From NCBI GenBank assembly GCA_004431415.1, contig QPMI01000408.1, forward strand, positions 124,001-188,000: a stretch of DNA of 64,000 bases. Direction: 5' to 3'. Within the stretch, counting starts at the first letter, position 1. Every line of letters begins with the position of its first letter. Shown piece after piece: positions 60,291 to 64,000 of the stretch. The stretch is from Cyanophora paradoxa. Its lineage: Eukaryota > Glaucocystophyceae > Cyanophorales > Cyanophoraceae. The notes beneath the pieces were generated by a model, which saw only the letters and a program-made list of their open reading frames with translations, did no database searches and was not told the origin of the DNA. Made by a program: the position numbers and the translations under genes.

Positions 60291-60299
60291 CTTTTATAG
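60291..60299 (-). promoter_or_regulatory. TATA box of the primase gene
   Basis: CTATAAAAG on the minus strand, 63-71 bp upstream of ATG 60228, just before the tandem array begins. This supports the downstream start. Confidence 0.65.
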
Positions 60300-60344
60300 C
60301 GCCACCGAGGCGGGGTTCCCTTTCGCAGGGCCACCACCAGGGCG

Positions 60345-63300
60345 AAGCGGGTCCGACGCCGCCCCCGGCGACCTCGGTCGGAGCAGGACGCGGATGCCGA
60401 GGCGCCAGGACGGGCGACATCGCCTCCGTCGTCTCCGCGGCCACGTCGGCCTCGAATCTTGGCCCGACGCCGTCCCCGCCGACCCGTGGACGGACGACGC
60501 CAGGCCGCCGTCACGAGAGTCGGGGCGGGGTGGGACGAAAGCGCTCGTTTTCCAAAAGGAACCAGAAGGAAACCTTTTTGGAAAACGAGTGGTTTCGGGG
60601 GGCGGGGTCCGGGACCCGTGATATGTGTTACGGTAACACTATGACAAAGACTTTGAAAATTTAGAGTACTCCCCCTCCCCGGCCGCCTCCTGGGGTACCG
60701 TAGCGACCTCGAGGTGTCCGCGTCGAGCTCGGGACGGGCCCGAAGCCGTCCCCGGCGACCTCGGTCGGAGCAGGACGCGGGCGCCGGGGCCCAGAGACGG
60801 GCGCCGTCGCCTCCGTCCTCGCGGTGGGCCGCGTCGAGCTCGGATCCGGACCCGACGCCGTCCCCCGCCGACCCGTGGACGGACGACGCAGGCCGCCGTC
60901 ACGAGAGTCGGGGCGGGGTGGGACGAAAGCGCTCGTTTTCCAAAAGGAACCAGAAGGAAACCTTTTTGGAAAACGAGTGGTTTCGGGGGGCGGGGTCCGG
61001 GACCCGTGATATGTGTTACGGTAACACTATGACAAAGACTTTGAAAATTTAGAGTACTCCCCCTCCCCGGCCGCCTCCTGGGGTACCGTAGCGACCTCGA
61101 GGTGTCCGCGTCGAGCTCGGGACGGGCCCGAAGCCGTCCCCGGCGATCTCGATCGGAGCAGGACGCGGGCGCCGGGGCCCAGAGACGGGCGCCGTCGCCT
61201 CCGTCCTCGCGGCGGGCCGCGTCGAGCTCGGATCCGGACCCGACGCCGTCCCCGCCGACCCGTGGACGGACGACGCCAGGCCGCCGTCACGAGAGTCGGG
61301 GCGGGGTGGGACGAAAGCGCTCGTTTTCCAAAAGGAACCAGAAGGAAACCTTTTTGGAAAACGAGTGGTTTCGGGGGCGGGGTCCGGGACCCGTGATATG
61401 TGTTACGGTAACACTATGACAAAGACTTTGAAAATTTAGAGTACTCCCCTCCCCGGCCGCCTCCTGGGGTACCGTAGCGACCTCGAGGTGTCCGCGTCGA
61501 GCTCGGGACGGGCCCGAAGCCGTCCCCGGCGACCTCGGTCGGAGCAAGACGCGGGCGCCGGGGCCCAGAGACGGGCGCCGTCGCCTCCGTCCTCGCGGCG
61601 GGCCGCGTCGAGCTCGGATCCGGACCCGACGCCGTCCCCCGCCGACCCGTGGACGGACGACGCAGGCCGCCGTCACGAGAGTCGGGGCGGGGTGGGACGA
61701 AAGCGCTCGTTTTCCAAAAGGAACCAGAAGGAAACCTTTTTGGAAAACGAGTGGTTTCGGGGGGCGGGGTCCGGGACCCGTGATATGTGTTACGGTAACA
61801 CTATGACAAAGACTTTGAAAATTTAGAGTACTCCCCCTCCCCGGCCGCCTCCTGGGGTACCGTAGCGACCTCGAGGTGTCTGCGTCGAGCTCGGGACGGG
61901 CCCGAAGCCGTCCCCGGCGACCTCGGTCGGAGCAGGACGCGGGCGCCGGGGCCCAGAGACGGGCGCCGTCGCCTCCGTCCTCGCGGCGGGCCGCGTCGAG
62001 CTCGGATCCGGACCCGACGCCGTCCCCCGCCGACCCGTGGACGGACGACGCAGGCCGCCGTCACGAGAGTCGGGGCGGGGTGGGACGAAAGCGCTCGTTT
62101 TCCAAAAGGAACCAGAAGGAAACCTTTTTGGAAAACGAGTGGTTTCGGGGGGCGGGGTCCGGGACCCGTGATATGTGTTACGGTAACACTATGACAAAGA
62201 CTTTGAAAATTTAGAGTACTCCCCCTCCCCGGCCGCCTCCTGGGGTACCGTAGCGACCTCGAGGTGTCCGCGTCGAGCTCGGGACGGGCCCGAAGCCGTC
62301 CCCGGCGATCTCGATCGGAGCAGGACGCGGGCGCCGGGGCCCAGAGACGGGCGCCGTCGCCTCCGTCCTCGCGGCGGGCCGCGTCGAGCTCGGATCCGGA
62401 CCCGACGCCGTCCCCCGCCGACCCGTGGACGGACGACGCCAGGCCGCCGTCACGAGAGTCGGGGCGGGGTGGGACGAAAGCGCTCGTTTTCCAAAAGGAA
62501 CCAGAAGGAAACCTTTTTGGAAAACGAGTGGTTTCGGGGGGCGGGGTCCGGGACCCGTGATATGTGTTACGGTAACACTATGACAAAGACTTTGAAAATT
62601 TAGAGTACTCCCCCTCCCCGGCCGCCTCCTGGGGTACCGTAGCGACCTCGAGGTGTCCGCGTCGAGCTCGGGACGGGCCCGAAGCCGTCCCCGGCGACCT
62701 CGGTCGGAGCAGGACGCGGGCGCCGGGGCCCAGAGACGGGCGCCGTCGCCTCCGTCCTCGCGGTGGGCCGCGTCGAGCTCGGATCCGGACCCGACGCCGT
62801 CCCCGCCGACCCGTGGACGGACGACGCAGGCCGCCGTCACGAGAGTCGGGCGGGGTGGGACGAAAGCGCTCGTTTTCCAAAAGGAACCAGAAGGAAACCT
62901 TTTTGGAAAACGAGTGGTTTCGGGGGCGGGGTCCGGGACCCGTGATATGTGTTACGGTAACACTATGACAAAGACTTTGAAAATTTAGAGTACTCCCCTC
63001 CCCGGCCGCCTCCTGGGGTACCGTAGCGACCTCGAGGTGTCCGCGTCGAGCTCGGGACGGGCCCGAAGCCGTCCCCGGCGACCTCGGTCGGAGCAGGACG
63101 CGGGCGCCGGGGCCCAGAGACGGGCGCCGTCGCCTCCGTCCTCGCGGCGGGCCGCGTCGAGCTCGGATCCGGACCCGACGCCGTCCCCCGCCGACCCGTG
63201 GACGGACGACGCAGGCCGCCGTCACGAGAGTCGGGGCGGGGTGGGACGAAAGCGCTCGTTTTCCAAAAGGAACCAGAAGGAAACCTTTTTGGAAAACGAG

Positions 63301-63470
63301 TGGTTTCGGGGGGCGGGGTCCGGGACCCGTGATATGTGTTACGGTAACACTATGACAAAGACTTTGAAAATTTAGAGTACTCCCCCTCCCCGGCCGCCTC
63401 CTGGGGTACCGTAGCGACCTCGAGGTGTCCGCGTCGAGCTCGGGACGGGCCCGAAGCCGTCCCCGGCGAC
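60345..63470. repeat. Tandem array of ~387-bp units (about eight) with three inverted repeats per unit
   Basis: The phrase GAGTACTCCC recurs at 60664, 61052, 61439, 61826, 62214, 62603, 62988 and 63375 (spacing 385-389 bp); the first part-unit is diverged. Each unit contains an AT-rich hairpin (first copy 60544-60589, arms CTCGTTTTCCAAAAGG / CCTTTTTGGAAAACGAG), GGGTCCGGGACCC (60606-60618) and GTGTTACGGTAACAC (60625-60639). Unit differences are few, mainly runs of G or C, indicating recent amplification. The open frames inside are repeats of the unit, not genes. Confidence 0.95.
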
Positions 63471-63678
63471 CGTCAGAAGGATGTCGCAGGGTCGCAGGTA
63501 CGGGTCGGGGCCGACCCGTCCGCGTTATGGAGTTAATGATACATGAGGCCCACCGCCCCATGGGGGAGGGCCAGGGCCCCGGGCCCCCGCCCATGGGGTG
63601 TTGCACGATAAAAGGGAGCGGCGGGGACCCCCGGTGGCATCTCCCACCCGCAGCCGTCTCCTTCTCCCGGATTCCGCC

Positions 63679-64000
63679 ATGGGTCCCCAGGGACATCCAT
63701 CAGACGCTTCACGCGACGTCGCGTCGGCTGCCGCGTCGCGCCCGCGTGGCCGGCCACTCGAGATGGACGCAAACGGCATGAGCATTCTTTCCAAGTTCAA
63801 GACGGCCATCGGGCCCTTCCTCGAGCTCGTCGACAACGCCATCCCCGGCTCCGAGATCTCCATCCACGGCGTTCCCGTCGCACGCGCAAACGCCAACAGA
63901 ATCGAGCAATCCAGTAATGACGAGGATGACGAAGAGCGGTTTGCTATCGTTCTTCGCGACGACGCCGGCGGGATGGAGGCCGAAACCGTCAAGAACCTCG
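63679..64000 (+). CDS. Second GHKL (MORC-like) ATPase, N-terminus only (runs off right edge)
   Basis: From ATG 63679 (or 63763), the frame gives an Arg/Pro/Gly basic lead (RPRGRPL, AT-hook-like), then FLELVDNAI (N-box with Glu/Asp/Asn), an acidic insertion (SSNDEDDEER), and VLRDDAGGM (the DxGxG loop). This is the start of a GHKL ATP-binding domain like that of the gene at 55002-56204. A GATAAAAGG TATA-like box lies at about 63607. The rest of the protein is outside the window. Confidence 0.68.
   Translation, partial: MGPQGHPSDASRDVASAAASRPRGRPLEMDANGMSILSKFKTAIGPFLELVDNAIPGSEISIHGVPVARANANRIEQSSNDEDDEERFAIVLRDDAGGMEAETVKNL

Noticed and set aside
60345-63470. Families of ~112-residue and ~370-residue proteins in the tandem array
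   Set aside because: Copies of the repeat unit read in GC-rich open frames; no independent start, motif or codon signal.

Overview
The window looks like a GC-rich eukaryotic nuclear chromosome, probably from a unicellular alga or other protist. It has spliceosomal GT-AG introns of 50-103 bp, TATA boxes about 50-70 bp upstream of ATGs, minisatellites, and poly(A)-tailed retroposons with 17-bp target duplications. A haptophyte-like alga is possible but cannot be shown from the sequence. The chromosome is interrupted by one complete, AT-rich integrated virus of the Polinton-like / virophage / Maverick class.

The integrated virus spans 3174-31593 (28,420 bp). It has 1,376-bp terminal inverted repeats (TIRs) and a 6-bp target duplication, CCCGCG. 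It carries two penton-like minor capsid proteins, a double-jelly-roll major capsid protein, a packaging ATPase, a TVpol-superfamily 3 helicase (with three 1-nt breaks), a protein-primed family B DNA polymerase (pPolB), a DD35E integrase, a patatin phospholipase with a discoidin-like domain, and a 2,009-residue phage-like fibre ending in a self-cleaving S74 chaperone. It also has paired structural paralogues, two zinc-ribbon/nuclease proteins, and an S-adenosylmethionine decarboxylase whose 3' end lies inside the right TIR. Repeat arrays in the TIRs, one of them copied internally upstream of the polymerase, look like replication or transcription control sites.

The virus sits inside a Gag-like, CCHC zinc-knuckle gene on the minus strand (35100 to 1700). 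The same gene also holds a tRNA-derived SINE (33462-33931). Removing both insertions and one copy of each target duplication leaves exactly 1,496 codons, so both insertions look recent. At the extreme left (1-1382, minus) lies the N-terminal part of a second, different protein-primed polymerase, so another Maverick-type element abuts the window.

From 35.7 to 64 kb the DNA is GC-rich. In order it holds: a four-exon gene joining a Ulp1-type protease, a tyrosine recombinase and a zinc finger; two copies of a composite minisatellite (41.7-42.65 and 53.5-54.7 kb); a GIY-YIG nuclease; a multi-exon zinc-ribbon/SAP-like gene head-to-head with a five-exon SET methyltransferase gene; a PHD/RING gene hit by an 840-bp retroposon; an ankyrin-repeat gene; a MORC-like GHKL ATPase; a treble-clef zinc protein; a double-domain archaeo-eukaryotic primase; a tandem array of about 387-bp units with hairpins; and the start of a second GHKL ATPase running off the right edge. 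Primase, GIY-YIG, MORC-like, SET and ankyrin genes together recall large DNA viruses, so part of 42-64 kb may be endogenised viral DNA. The introns and repeats fit a host region equally well.
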